NCBI GenBank assembly: GCA_035530135.1
Contig: DATKVJ010000068.1
Span: 1 to 25,058, forward strand
Source: CAIYYX01 sp035530135
GTDB taxonomy: Bacteria; Pseudomonadota; Gammaproteobacteria; Burkholderiales; Rhodocyclaceae
Length of the DNA stretch: 25,058 bases
Direction of reading: 5' to 3'
Made by a program: the position numbers and the translations under genes. The notes under the pieces were generated by a model. It was not told the DNA's origin and ran no database searches. It was given only the letters and a program-made list of their open reading frames with translations. Numbering within the stretch: the stretch's first letter is position 1; every line of letters begins with the position of its first letter. This document shows, one piece after another, positions 7,409 to 15,525 of this stretch.

Positions 7409-8545
7409 AATTCCGATCATGAGGCGCACCGCGGTATAGGCCAGCCAGTTGACCATCCGGATCACTAGCGATTTTCTCCCCCAATCCTCGCGCCGGACTT
7501 CTGCAGCGCCCAGCAGGGTCGCCCGACGCAGGCTGGCGAGCAATGAGCCGGCGAAATCGGCATTGTTCACCACGACGTTGGCTTCCCGCGCCAGCAGCAG
7601 GCTGAAAGGGTCGATGTTGCTCGAACCAACGGTAGCCCAGTGGCCGTCGATCACCGCAACCTTGGCGTGGAGAAAGCTCTTCCTGTATTCGAAAATGCGA
7701 ACGCCGGCAGAGAGCAGCGCGCCGTAGAGCGCCTGAGTGGCGTGGTGCAGCAAGAGGTAATCGGCTTGACCCTGAAGCAGCACGGACACCTTGACGCCGC
7801 GCTGCGAGGCATCCATCAGCGCATGACGAAAGCGACGGCCGGGCAGGAAATAGGCATTGGCGAGAAGTATCTCGCTGCGCGCAGAGCCGATCGCATCAAG
7901 ATACGCCTCCTCGATGTCGCGACGATGGCGCAGATTGTCGCGAATCAGAAAGGCCGCCGCTATCTCGCCGCAGACGCTCGTCACAGCCGGGTGGCGCCTC
8001 GCTTTCACAAAACGATGACGGAAACGAGTCCAGCTCACCAACTGCCAGAGATGGCGCATCGAGGCGTAGATGGGCGCCAGAAGAGGGCCTTCGATGCGCA
8101 ATGCATAGTCGTAGCGCGGCGGCAGCAGCCCCGAAGCATCCGTGTCATTGATGACGTTGATGCCGCCCACAAAGGCGATGCGCCTGTCGATGGTGACCAG
8201 TTTTCGGTGCAGCCGGCGCAGGCGATGGCGGCTCAGGGTGAGCGGCGACACGTTTGGCCCATAGATCAGCACGTCGACGCCGCTGGCGGCGAGCTTGGCC
8301 CCGAGCTTTTGCATGAAACCGTGCGAACCAAAGCCATCGACCAGGACATGGACGCTGACCCCGCGACTGACAGCGTTCGCCATTGCCGCGACAATGCTGC
8401 GACCCGTCTCGTCATCCTCGAAGATGTAAGCCTCCAGATGGACTTCCGTGACGGCCGCCTCGATCGCGTCGATCAGGGCCGGGAAGTACTCGTTGCCGGT
8501 CTCGAGCAGCTGGATGCGGTTACCCGGCAGGAAGACCGTTTCCAT
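7379..8545 (-). CDS. clsB: Cardiolipin synthase B-like phospholipase D family protein
   Basis: The product is 388 aa with two HKD motifs: HRKLVTID (H113, K115, D120), and HAKVAVID in the C-terminal half followed by GSSNIDPFS. This is the signature of phospholipase D-type cardiolipin synthases. It has no N-terminal transmembrane pair, which matches ClsB (YbhO) rather than ClsA. The likely reaction is formation of cardiolipin from phosphatidylglycerol and a second phospholipid at the inner membrane. ATG 8545 is chosen because homologous sequence begins there (METVFLPGNRIQLLETG) and it lies 4 bp after the stop of the EEP gene. In-frame sequence further upstream overlaps that gene and looks non-native. 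It is the third gene of a nadA-EEP-clsB operon. The ybhP-ybhO pairing also exists in Escherichia coli. Confidence 0.9.
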   Translation of the reverse strand: METVFLPGNRIQLLETGNEYFPALIDAIEAAVTEVHLEAYIFEDDETGRSIVAAMANAVSRGVSVHVLVDGFGSHGFMQKLGAKLAASGVDVLIYGPNVSPLTLSRHRLRRLHRKLVTIDRRIAFVGGINVINDTDASGLLPPRYDYALRIEGPLLAPIYASMRHLWQLVSWTRFRHRFVKARRHPAVTSVCGEIAAAFLIRDNLRHRRDIEEAYLDAIGSARSEILLANAYFLPGRRFRHALMDASQRGVKVSVLLQGQADYLLLHHATQALYGALLSAGVRIFEYRKSFLHAKVAVIDGHWATVGSSNIDPFSLLLAREANVVVNNADFAGSLLASLRRATLLGAAEVRREDWGRKSLVIRMVNWLAYTAVRLMIGISGSGSNRQT

Positions 8546-8549
8546 GCAC

Positions 8550-9305
8550 TCAGTTATCGGACACGAGCTGGGCGGATAGCGCCGCGTGGTCAGAAATGCG
8601 CGACCATGGCGCACCGAAATGCACGGTCGCAGAGTCGATGCTGAAACCGCGCACGTAGATACGGTCAAGCCGAAGAACCGGCAGCGAGCTGGGGAAGCTC
8701 TTCGGCGGGTGCCCCACCGCGCCGCCGAACACCTCGATCAGGCCGAGTCGTTCGGCAAGCAGACTGGAGGCGGAGTTGCGCCAGTCATTGAAATCGCCGG
8801 CGATGATGAGGGGCGCATTGGCGGGGACCAGTTCCTCGATCCTGGCCGCCAGCGCTTCCATCTGTCTCTTACGGGAGCGACCGAAGAGCGACAGGTGGAC
8901 GCAGACGCAGTGTAGTGACTGTTCCCACTCCTCATCCGCGACCACGCAATGCAACAGTCCGCGGCGCTCGAAGCGTAAATGCGTAACATCTTGATTATGT
9001 GATGAAATAATAGGGAAGCGGGAAAGGATGGCGTTGCCGTGATGGCCGTGATCGTATATGACATTGCGGCCGTAGGCGGTGCTCGCCCAGACATCTCCCG
9101 CGAGGAATTCGTGCTGGGGCTCAGCCGGCCAGTCGCTGTGGCGTTCGGCGTGACCCAGGTGCAAGCCCTGCACCTCCTGCAAGAAAACGATGTCTGGCCC
9201 CAGCACCCGCAGTCGCTCGCGCAACTCGTGCACCATCATGCGCTGGTTGAACTGCGAGAAGCCTTTGTGGATGTTGTAGGTGGCGACGTGGAGGGAGTGC
9301 GTCAT
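8550..9305 (-). CDS. Endonuclease/exonuclease/phosphatase family protein (YbhP-like)
   Basis: The product is 251 aa from ATG 9305. The EEP fold is recognised from YNIHKGF near the N-terminus, the metal-binding Glu in FLQEVQG, the AGDFNDW motif, and the C-terminal SDHAALSAQL with its catalytic His. Family members are Mg-dependent phosphodiesterases acting on nucleic acids or phospholipid-type substrates. Because it is coupled to a ClsB-like gene, as ybhP is to clsB/ybhO, a role in lipid metabolism is plausible but unproven. The frame is open further upstream, but that part would overlap nadA and has no homology. It starts 14 bp after the nadA stop, so it is operonic. Confidence 0.87.
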   Translation of the reverse strand: MTHSLHVATYNIHKGFSQFNQRMMVHELRERLRVLGPDIVFLQEVQGLHLGHAERHSDWPAEPQHEFLAGDVWASTAYGRNVIYDHGHHGNAILSRFPIISSHNQDVTHLRFERRGLLHCVVADEEWEQSLHCVCVHLSLFGRSRKRQMEALAARIEELVPANAPLIIAGDFNDWRNSASSLLAERLGLIEVFGGAVGHPPKSFPSSLPVLRLDRIYVRGFSIDSATVHFGAPWSRISDHAALSAQLVSDN

Positions 9306-9319
9306 GCTCGAGGCGGGTG

Positions 9320-10417
9320 TCAGGACACCGCCAACATCCGCTCCAGCGCCACCTTTGCCAGAGCCGCTTCGTGGGCTGGTACGCTGATGCGATTGACAAC
9401 ATCGCCCTCGGAGAGATTCTCCAGCGTCCACGCCAGATGTTGCGGGTCGATGCGCTGCATCGTGGAGCACATGCAGACGGTGGAGGACATGAATTGCACG
9501 GTCTTGCCTTCGGGCTTCACTTCTTCAGCGAGACGCTCCACCAGGTTCAGCTCGGTGCCGACCAGCCAGTGCGTGTTCGGCGCGGCCGCCTTGACAGTGC
9601 TGAGGATGTGTTCGGTCGAACCGACATAGTCCGACTGCCTGCAGACTTCAAAACTGCATTCTGGATGGGCGATGACCAGGCCATCCGGGTACTGATTGCG
9701 AAAACGTAGGATATGGGCCGGCTGGAACATCTGGTGTACTGAGCAGTGACCCTTCCAGAGTAGGATTCTCGCCTTGCGGATCTGTTCGGGAGTGAGGCCC
9801 CCGGACTCCAGGTCTGGGTCCCATACCAGCATCTGATCCAGCGGAATCCCCATTTTGTTGCCGCTCCAGCGGCCGAGGTGCTGATCCGGAAAGAACAAAA
9901 CCTTCTCGCGCCTGGCAAAAGACCATTCCAGGATCTTCGGCGCGTTCGAGGAGGTGCACACGATGCCGCCATGCTCGCCGCAGAAGGCCTTCAGGTCGGC
10001 GGCGGAATTGATATAGGTAACCGGCGTGAAGTGTTCATCCGGATCCAGCACCGCGCCGATTTCACGCCAGCAGCGTTCCACCTTGGCCAGGCTGGCCATG
10101 TCGGCCATCGAGCAGCCGGCGGCTAGATCGGGAAGGATGGCGGTCTGCTCGGGACGCGACAGGATGTCTGCCACCTCCGCCATGAAATGCACCCCGCAGA
10201 AGACGATGAACTCAGAGTCGGACTGCGCGGCAAGGCGCGACAGCTTGAGCGAGTCGCCGGTGATGTCGGCATGGCGATAGACGTCGGCCCGTTGGTAGTG
10301 ATGGCACAGCAGCACGGCGCGCTTGCCGAGCTTAGCGCGGGCAGCGAGGATGCGCTGCTGCGCTTCGTCATCGGCGAGTGTGTTGTAGCGGTCAAAACTG
10401 ATGGGAGCGACTTGCAT
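9320..10417 (-). CDS. nadA: Quinolinate synthase A
   Basis: The product is 365 aa. NadA condenses iminoaspartate with dihydroxyacetone phosphate to give quinolinate in de novo NAD synthesis, using a [4Fe-4S] cluster. Visible family blocks are LCHHYQRADVYRHAD, GDSLKLSRLA, VFCGVHFMAEVADIL with the first cluster Cys, the HPECSFEVC block and VDYVGSTEHI-like SDYVGSTEHI, and a C-terminal CMCSTMQRIDP block. The length fits the longer proteobacterial form. It is the first gene of the minus-strand operon with the EEP and cardiolipin synthase genes. No nadB or nadC lies in the window. Confidence 0.95.
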   Translation of the reverse strand: MQVAPISFDRYNTLADDEAQQRILAARAKLGKRAVLLCHHYQRADVYRHADITGDSLKLSRLAAQSDSEFIVFCGVHFMAEVADILSRPEQTAILPDLAAGCSMADMASLAKVERCWREIGAVLDPDEHFTPVTYINSAADLKAFCGEHGGIVCTSSNAPKILEWSFARREKVLFFPDQHLGRWSGNKMGIPLDQMLVWDPDLESGGLTPEQIRKARILLWKGHCSVHQMFQPAHILRFRNQYPDGLVIAHPECSFEVCRQSDYVGSTEHILSTVKAAAPNTHWLVGTELNLVERLAEEVKPEGKTVQFMSSTVCMCSTMQRIDPQHLAWTLENLSEGDVVNRISVPAHEAALAKVALERMLAVS

Positions 10418-10483
10418 GTTCAGTATCTTATCGACTTAACCGGATTTGATTAGAGGATGCGGCAACGCCGCGGTTCAATCGAT

Positions 10484-10936
10484 TTAGCTCTGCACCCAGG
10501 GCAGGCCGGCCAAGCGCCAACCTCCGAGATGCCCGCGCTGGGCGTTGGCGTCCTTGTCCCCCTCGAAACCTTCGAGGACATTGTAACAGTCCGGGAAGCC
10601 GGCTTCCGTGGCAGCCTTGGCGGCAGCGTTGGAGCGGCCGCCGCTGCGGCAGATGAATAGGAGCATGGATTCACGATCGACGGCGTGCTGCAGTTGGGCG
10701 ATGAACTGCGGATTGAATTGATTGCCCGGGTAGAACTGCCACTCGATCTCGATCGCATCGGGAATACGGCCGACCCAGTCGAGCTCGGCACGGCTACGGA
10801 TATCGATCAGCCGGGCACCCGGGGCGAGCCGCAGGATCGCGTGAGCCTCCTTCGGCGTTGCCGCGCCCTCGTAGGGAAGATTGAGTTCGCGCGCGCGGCT
10901 CTGGGCCAGTTGCAGTATTTCGGTGATCCTACCCAT
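10484..10936 (-). CDS. Rhodanese-domain protein
   Basis: The product is 150 aa with a single rhodanese domain. The active-site loop is CRSGGRS (C96), so it is probably a catalytically competent sulfurtransferase. The domain also shows LIDIRSRAELDWVGRIPDA, typical of the family. It has no signal peptide, so it is cytoplasmic. The physiological sulfur donor and acceptor are unknown. It ends 66 bp before nadA on the same strand and is divergent from the cation-efflux gene. A link to Fe-S or sulfur transfer for NadA is possible but is only suggested by position. Confidence 0.9.
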   Translation of the reverse strand: MGRITEILQLAQSRARELNLPYEGAATPKEAHAILRLAPGARLIDIRSRAELDWVGRIPDAIEIEWQFYPGNQFNPQFIAQLQHAVDRESMLLFICRSGGRSNAAAKAATEAGFPDCYNVLEGFEGDKDANAQRGHLGGWRLAGLPWVQS

Positions 10937-10962
10937 GTCGGCGGGCTGAAACGGCAGAATTG

Positions 10963-10978
10963 TATAATTGAAATTATA
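10963..10978. promoter_or_regulatory. Overlapping divergent -10 elements
   Basis: TATAAT-TGAA-ATTATA forms a perfect palindrome in the 77-bp gap between the divergent rhodanese and cation-efflux genes. It provides a consensus -10 hexamer on both strands. Matching -35 boxes are weak. It could also be an operator for a dimeric regulator. Confidence 0.5.
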
Positions 10979-11013
10979 GGCCTGAACCGAGGCCGCCTGA
11001 CAGACTGGTTGCC

Positions 11014-12192
11014 ATGCCCCGCGAAGAGATCCTGTTGTCGCAAGAGCCCTTGGATCACGAGCGCTATCGAGAGTCGCAGAGGGTCACCCGGGTGAGCGTC
11101 GCCGTCAATGTCTGCCTGACCCTGGCGCAGATCATCGTGGGCCTGGCTGCTCATGCACAGAGCCTGGTCGCGGACGGCTTCCATTCCCTCTCCGATCTCG
11201 TCGCGGATCTGATGGTGCTCGCCGCCAATGCTCAGAGCCGGCATCCGGCCGACGACGACCATCCCTACGGCCACCACCGGATCGAAACCGCGGCTTCGCT
11301 GGCGCTGGGACTGCTGCTGGTTGGCACCGGCGCCGCTATCCTGTGGTCGGCCGGGGTGCGTTTGCAGCATCTCGACCAGTTGCCGGCGGTGGCGTCGATC
11401 GCGCTATGGACGGCGTTGGCCGCGCTGGTCGCAAAGGAGTCCCTGTTCCGCTACATGTTGGTCGTAGCCGAGAAGCTGCGTTCGCCGATGTTGGTGGCCA
11501 ATGCCTGGCATGCGCGCTCCGATGCCGCCTCGTCCCTAGTGGCGGCAGCCGGAATCGGCGGTAGCCTGCTCGGCTTCCGCTTTCTGGATCCGGTGGCGGC
11601 GGTGATCGTAGGTTTCATGATCCTGCGCATGGGCGCCAAGTTTACCTATGAAGCCATCCAGGAATTGATCGATACCGGCCTGTCCGACGAGGAGGTCAAG
11701 CGTATCCGCGCGACGCTGCGCGAGACGCCGGGCGTGCTGGACCTGCATGAACTCCGTACGCGGCGTATGGCGAACCGGGTGCTGGCCGATGCCCATGTCC
11801 AGGTCGACGCCAGGATCAGCGTCTCGGAGGGCCACCTGATCGCTGAGCGGGCGAGGGCGCGCGTGCTGGCGGGACACCCGGACGTGCTCGACGTGTTGAT
11901 GCATGTCGATGCCGAGGAGGATCTCGATTCCAGCATCAGGGCGGCCGAACTGCCCGAACGCGAGGTGCTGCTCAGACATCTGCGTGCCCTTCTGGGCGAA
12001 GACCTGCCGCAGTTCGAGAAGACCCTGCTGCATTACCTGGGCCGCCGTGTCGAGGCGGAGATTTTTCTGCCACCCGAGGTGTGCTTCGATCCGTCTCACG
12101 TCGCCCACCTCGAGCGACGCCTTGCCGAGGGATTGAGCGGAGACGCCTATTTCAGCGCCGTGAGCCTAAACTGCCGGGTAGCACCAAGATAG
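11014..12192 (+). CDS. Cation diffusion facilitator family transporter with extended C-terminus
   Basis: The product is 392 aa. The N-terminal 210 residues carry the six-helix CDF fold with the metal-site motifs DGFHSLSDLVAD in helix 2 and HARSD in helix 5, and a HPYGHHRIE loop between. CDF proteins export Zn, Fe, Mn or similar divalent ions from the cytoplasm in exchange for protons. Typical members have about 300 residues. This one has a first cytoplasmic dimerisation domain and then about 100 further residues (from about 290 on) that look like a second similar domain, as seen in some longer CDF proteins. Metal specificity cannot be assigned. Its stop codon lies within the first NtrC site of the downstream glnA promoter. 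Confidence 0.9.
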   Translation: MPREEILLSQEPLDHERYRESQRVTRVSVAVNVCLTLAQIIVGLAAHAQSLVADGFHSLSDLVADLMVLAANAQSRHPADDDHPYGHHRIETAASLALGLLLVGTGAAILWSAGVRLQHLDQLPAVASIALWTALAALVAKESLFRYMLVVAEKLRSPMLVANAWHARSDAASSLVAAAGIGGSLLGFRFLDPVAAVIVGFMILRMGAKFTYEAIQELIDTGLSDEEVKRIRATLRETPGVLDLHELRTRRMANRVLADAHVQVDARISVSEGHLIAERARARVLAGHPDVLDVLMHVDAEEDLDSSIRAAELPEREVLLRHLRALLGEDLPQFEKTLLHYLGRRVEAEIFLPPEVCFDPSHVAHLERRLAEGLSGDAYFSAVSLNCRVAPR

Positions 12193-12195
12193 TGC
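12181..12195. promoter_or_regulatory. NtrC binding site 1 for glnA
   Basis: GCAC-N7-GTGC matches the NtrC core consensus exactly. It overlaps the last codons of the cation-efflux gene. Its centre is about 31 bp from site 2, three helical turns, and about 127 bp upstream of the predicted sigma-54 start site. That is an enhancer-like arrangement, as at Escherichia coli glnA. Confidence 0.7.
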
Positions 12196-12210
12196 GTTTT
12201 TTCGGCTGTT

Positions 12211-12227
12211 TGCACCATGCTGGTTCC
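12211..12227. promoter_or_regulatory. NtrC binding site 2 for glnA
   Basis: TGCACCA-tgc-TGGTtcC has one complete half-site and one partial half-site of the NtrC dyad. It is centred about 96 bp upstream of the predicted sigma-54 start. With site 1 it forms a phased pair suited to cooperative NtrC binding. Confidence 0.6.
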
Positions 12228-12288
12228 CTGTTTTTGCAGAACAGCGGCTATTCTCTTATGGCACAATAGCCAGCCTGCCAAGATAGCC

Positions 12289-12304
12289 TGGCACAATTGC
12301 TGCT
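12289..12304 (+). promoter_or_regulatory. Sigma-54 promoter of glnA
   Basis: TGGCAC followed by CTGCT places the invariant GG (12290-12291) and GC (12302-12303) at the required 12-bp offset. This predicts transcription starting near 12315, with glnA starting at 12363. A second TGGCACAAT upstream at 12259 lacks GC at the right distance. Confidence 0.7.
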
Positions 12305-12362
12305 AGATCCTGCGCACACATCATCTTCCCTTACCCTTCGTAACCCGCTAGGAGAGCACTCC

Positions 12363-13772
12363 ATGTCGCCCCAAGATGTTCTGAAACTGATCAAGGACAA
12401 AGAAGTCAAGTTCGTCGATTTCCGCTTTACCGATACCCGTGGCAAGGAACAGCACGTTGGCGTGCCGATCAAGGCTTTCGGTATGGAAAAATTTGAGGAC
12501 GGTCACGCCTTCGACGGTTCTTCGATTGCTGGCTGGAAGGGTATCCAGGCCTCCGACATGTTGCTGATGCCGGATGCCGCCAGCGCCTACGTTGATCCGT
12601 TCATGGACGAGACGACGCTGATTCTGACCTGCGACGTGGTCGAACCTTCCGACGGCAAGGGCTACGACCGCGACCCGCGCTCGCTTGCCAAGCGCGGCGA
12701 GGCCTATCTCAAGAGCACCGGCCTGGGCGACACCTGCTACTTCGGCCCCGAGCCCGAATTCTTCGTTTTCGACTCGGTCGAGTGGAGCGTGGATATGTCC
12801 GGCTCCTATTGCAAGGTGTTTTCCGAGGAAGCCGCCTGGGCCTCGGCCGAGAAGTTCGAGGGCGGCAACATCGGCCATCGCCCGACGGTGAAGGGCGGTT
12901 ACTTCCCGGTGCCGCCGGTCGATAGCCTGAACGACATTCGCGCCGCCATGTGCCTGGCGTTGGAGGCTTGCGGCGTCGAAGTCGAAGTGCATCACCACGA
13001 GGTCGCCACTGCCGGCCAGTGCGAGATCGGCACCAAGTTCGGCCCCCTGGTGCGCCGCGCCGACTGGACCCAGGTGCTGAAGTACATCGTCCATAACGTC
13101 GCCCATAACTATGGCAAGACGGCCACCTTCATGCCCAAGCCGATCGTCGGCGACAATGGTTCGGGCATGCACGTGCACCAGTCGGTCTGGAAGGACGGCA
13201 AGAATCTGTTCGCCGGCAATGGCTATGCCGGCCTGTCCGATTTCGCCCTGTACTACATCGGCGGCATCATCAAGCACGCCCGCGCCTTGAACGCCATCAC
13301 CAACCCGGGTACCAATTCCTACAAGCGCCTGGTGCCGGGCTTCGAGGCCCCGGTCAAACTGGCCTACTCGGCGCGCAACCGTTCGGCATCGATCCGCATC
13401 CCCTATGTTCAGAGCGACAAGGCGCGGCGCATCGAGGTTCGTTTCCCGGACCCGACCGCCAACCCCTACCTGGCCTTCACCGCCATGATGATGGCTGGCC
13501 TGGACGGCGTGCAGAACAAGATTCATCCCGGCGATCCGGCCGACAAGAACCTCTATGATCTGCCGCCCGAAGAGGATGCGAAGATCCCGACCGTTTGTTC
13601 CAGCCTTGAGCAGGCGCTCGACTACCTCGACAAGGACCGCGAGTTCCTGACCCGCGGTGGCGTCTTCTCGACCGATATGATAGATGCCTACATCGAACTG
13701 AAGATGGAGGAGGTGACGCGTTTCCGCATGACCACCCATCCGATCGAATACGACATGTATTTCAGCCTGTAG
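12363..13772 (+). CDS. glnA: Glutamine synthetase, type I
   Basis: The product is 469 aa, standard for the GSI-beta dodecamer. It makes glutamine from glutamate, ammonia and ATP. Visible motifs include DGSSIAGWK near the N-terminus, the EPEFFVFD metal-binding segment, the KPIVGDNGSGMHVHQS block, NPGTNSYKRLVPGFEAP and RIEVRFPDP. The adenylylation site is Y398 within NLYDLPPEE, so activity is probably controlled by GlnE as well as transcriptionally. ATG 12363 follows GGAG with good spacing. Upstream lie two NtrC sites and a sigma-54 promoter; a strong terminator follows. The NtrB-NtrC genes that would regulate it come two genes later. Confidence 0.98.
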   Translation: MSPQDVLKLIKDKEVKFVDFRFTDTRGKEQHVGVPIKAFGMEKFEDGHAFDGSSIAGWKGIQASDMLLMPDAASAYVDPFMDETTLILTCDVVEPSDGKGYDRDPRSLAKRGEAYLKSTGLGDTCYFGPEPEFFVFDSVEWSVDMSGSYCKVFSEEAAWASAEKFEGGNIGHRPTVKGGYFPVPPVDSLNDIRAAMCLALEACGVEVEVHHHEVATAGQCEIGTKFGPLVRRADWTQVLKYIVHNVAHNYGKTATFMPKPIVGDNGSGMHVHQSVWKDGKNLFAGNGYAGLSDFALYYIGGIIKHARALNAITNPGTNSYKRLVPGFEAPVKLAYSARNRSASIRIPYVQSDKARRIEVRFPDPTANPYLAFTAMMMAGLDGVQNKIHPGDPADKNLYDLPPEEDAKIPTVCSSLEQALDYLDKDREFLTRGGVFSTDMIDAYIELKMEEVTRFRMTTHPIEYDMYFSL

Positions 13773-13829
13773 TCGCCGCGGGCTTGGCCGGTTCGCCCGC
13801 CGCCAAGCCCATTCTGCCGACGCCGCCCC

Positions 13830-13860
13830 AAAAAGGATGAGCCCGCTCATCCTTTTTTTT
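13830..13860 (+). terminator. Rho-independent terminator after glnA
   Basis: AAAAGGATGAGC-cc-GCTCATCCTTTT makes a strong stem followed by a run of T. The flanking A-run and T-run make it largely symmetric, though no minus-strand gene ends here. Confidence 0.9.
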
Positions 13861-13891
13861 CGCCTGGCTTTCGCATACACTGCACAAGATC

Positions 13892-14359
13892 ATGACCGTC
13901 CGCCTGTTTTTACTGCTTCTCCTGGTGCTCGGCAGCGGCCTTGTCCGTGCCGACACGCTCTATAAGTGCATCGACGATACCGGGGTGGTGCTCTACACCA
14001 ATCAGAAGGGCGGCGGCAAGAACTGTATCGTGCTGTCGCAAGACCAACCGGTGTCCACCTATGCCCCACCAAAACCGGTTCCGCGCCAGGCGACGCCGAG
14101 CGACTTTCCGCGCGTCACTGACAGCACCCAGAAGGGGCGGGACAGCGAGCGCCGCAAGATACTCGAACAGGAGCTCGCCACTGAGCAGCAGAGCCTAGAT
14201 CAGGCGCGGAAGGACCTGGCCGAGGGCGAACAGATTCGCTTGGGCAACGAGAAGAACTACCAGAAGTATTTGGATCGCGTACAGAAGCTCAAGGACAACG
14301 TCGCCCTCCACGAGCGCAACGTCGAGGCACTGAGGCGCGAAATGGCGACCCTCAGGTAA
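13892..14359 (+). CDS. DUF4124-domain secreted protein
   Basis: The product is 155 aa. A signal peptide (residues 1-20, hydrophobic Leu-rich core, likely cleavage after VRA) is followed by a DUF4124 domain, seen as DTLYKCIDDTGVVLYTNQ with a second Cys soon after. The C-terminal half (about 85-155) is charged and heptad-like, probably coiled-coil. It is predicted to be periplasmic. Such genes often sit between glnA and ntrB in betaproteobacteria. The function is unknown. It starts 32 bp after the glnA terminator, so it probably has its own promoter, and it ends 53 bp before ntrB. Confidence 0.85.
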   Translation: MTVRLFLLLLLVLGSGLVRADTLYKCIDDTGVVLYTNQKGGGKNCIVLSQDQPVSTYAPPKPVPRQATPSDFPRVTDSTQKGRDSERRKILEQELATEQQSLDQARKDLAEGEQIRLGNEKNYQKYLDRVQKLKDNVALHERNVEALRREMATLR

Positions 14360-14412
14360 GCCGCAGCCCGCGCCATGAGAGGCGTGGCCGGATTCTTGCT
14401 AGGAAGCTGGGT

Positions 14413-15525
14413 ATGACTGCGTCCGACTCGCCCCAGCATCCTTTGCAGCAGCATTCGCTCTTCGCCGGACTCGACCTGATTTCGTCGGCGGTGGTTTTGC
14501 TCGATGCGCGCCTGCTGATCCGCCACCTCAATCCTGCCGCCGAGAATCTCTTTGCCGCCAGCGAGCGGCAGCTGATCGGACGGCCGCTGCTGCAGATCCT
14601 GGGCGAGCCGGAAGAGCTGACCGCCGCCTTCGAGAGCGCCCTGCACCACAACTGTAGCTACACCAGCCACAATATTTCGGTGAAGCGTTCCCCCGGCGCG
14701 CCGTTGCACGTCGACTGCACGGTGACGCGGATCGATGCACCGGGTACGCGCCTGTTGCTGGAGTTCCGGCCGATAGAGCAGCAGTTGAAGGTGGCGCGCG
14801 AGGAGCGGCTGCTCGAACAGCAACTGGCCAATCGCGAGCTGATCCGCAATCTCGCCCACGAGATCAAGAATCCGCTCGGCGGCATCCGCGGCTCTGCGCA
14901 GCTGCTCGAGCACGAACTGAGGACCCTGGAAAACGCGCCGCAACTCCGGGAATACACTCAGGTCATCATCAAGGAGTCCGACCGCCTTCAGGATCTGATG
15001 CAGCGCCTGCTGTCATCGCACCGCATGATGCAGCCGGCGCTGGTGAATATCCACGAGATCCTCGAACGGGTGCGTCGCCTGATCCACGCCGAATACACCG
15101 GGGTCGTCGTGCGCCGCGACTACGATACTTCCCTGCCCGACCTGACCGGTGACCGCGAGCAATTGATCCAGGCCATACTCAATATCGCCCGGAATGCCGC
15201 CCAGGCGATGGACGGCCAGGGCGAGATCGTGTTCCGCACCCGCGCCGCCCGGCAGGTGACGCTGGCCAAGCGCCGCTACCACTTGGCGCTGGAGTTGCAG
15301 GTGATCGACAACGGTCCCGGCATTCCCGAGGCGATCCGCGACAGGATCTTTTATCCGCTCGTCTCCGGCCGCGACGACGGCAGCGGCCTCGGCCTCACCC
15401 TGGCGCAGAGTTTCGTGCATCAGCACCACGGCACCATCGAAGTCGACAGCCATCCCGGCCGCACCTGTTTTACCATCCTGTTGCCGCTGAACCACGGCAA
15501 CAACAAGAACGAGGCTACGAAATGA
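14413..15525 (+). CDS. ntrB: Nitrogen regulation sensor histidine kinase NtrB
   Basis: The product is 370 aa. A PAS domain covers about residues 20-120, followed by a HisKA dimerisation/phosphoacceptor region with H149 in NLAHEIKNPLGGIRGSAQLLE. The HATPase domain is seen as an N-box (ILNIARNAAQAM), DNGPGIP and GSGLGLTLAQSFV. It has no membrane segment, so it is the cytosolic NtrB type that senses nitrogen through PII protein. It phosphorylates or dephosphorylates NtrC. AGGAAG precedes ATG 14413. The 3' end overlaps ntrC by 4 bp (ATGA), which ensures coupled translation. Confidence 0.96.
   Translation: MTASDSPQHPLQQHSLFAGLDLISSAVVLLDARLLIRHLNPAAENLFAASERQLIGRPLLQILGEPEELTAAFESALHHNCSYTSHNISVKRSPGAPLHVDCTVTRIDAPGTRLLLEFRPIEQQLKVAREERLLEQQLANRELIRNLAHEIKNPLGGIRGSAQLLEHELRTLENAPQLREYTQVIIKESDRLQDLMQRLLSSHRMMQPALVNIHEILERVRRLIHAEYTGVVVRRDYDTSLPDLTGDREQLIQAILNIARNAAQAMDGQGEIVFRTRAARQVTLAKRRYHLALELQVIDNGPGIPEAIRDRIFYPLVSGRDDGSGLGLTLAQSFVHQHHGTIEVDSHPGRTCFTILLPLNHGNNKNEATK

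Noticed and set aside
12348..13880. 510-codon open frame antisense to glnA
   Set aside because: It is a shadow of GC-rich codon bias. glnA is certain, and the antisense protein has no family features.
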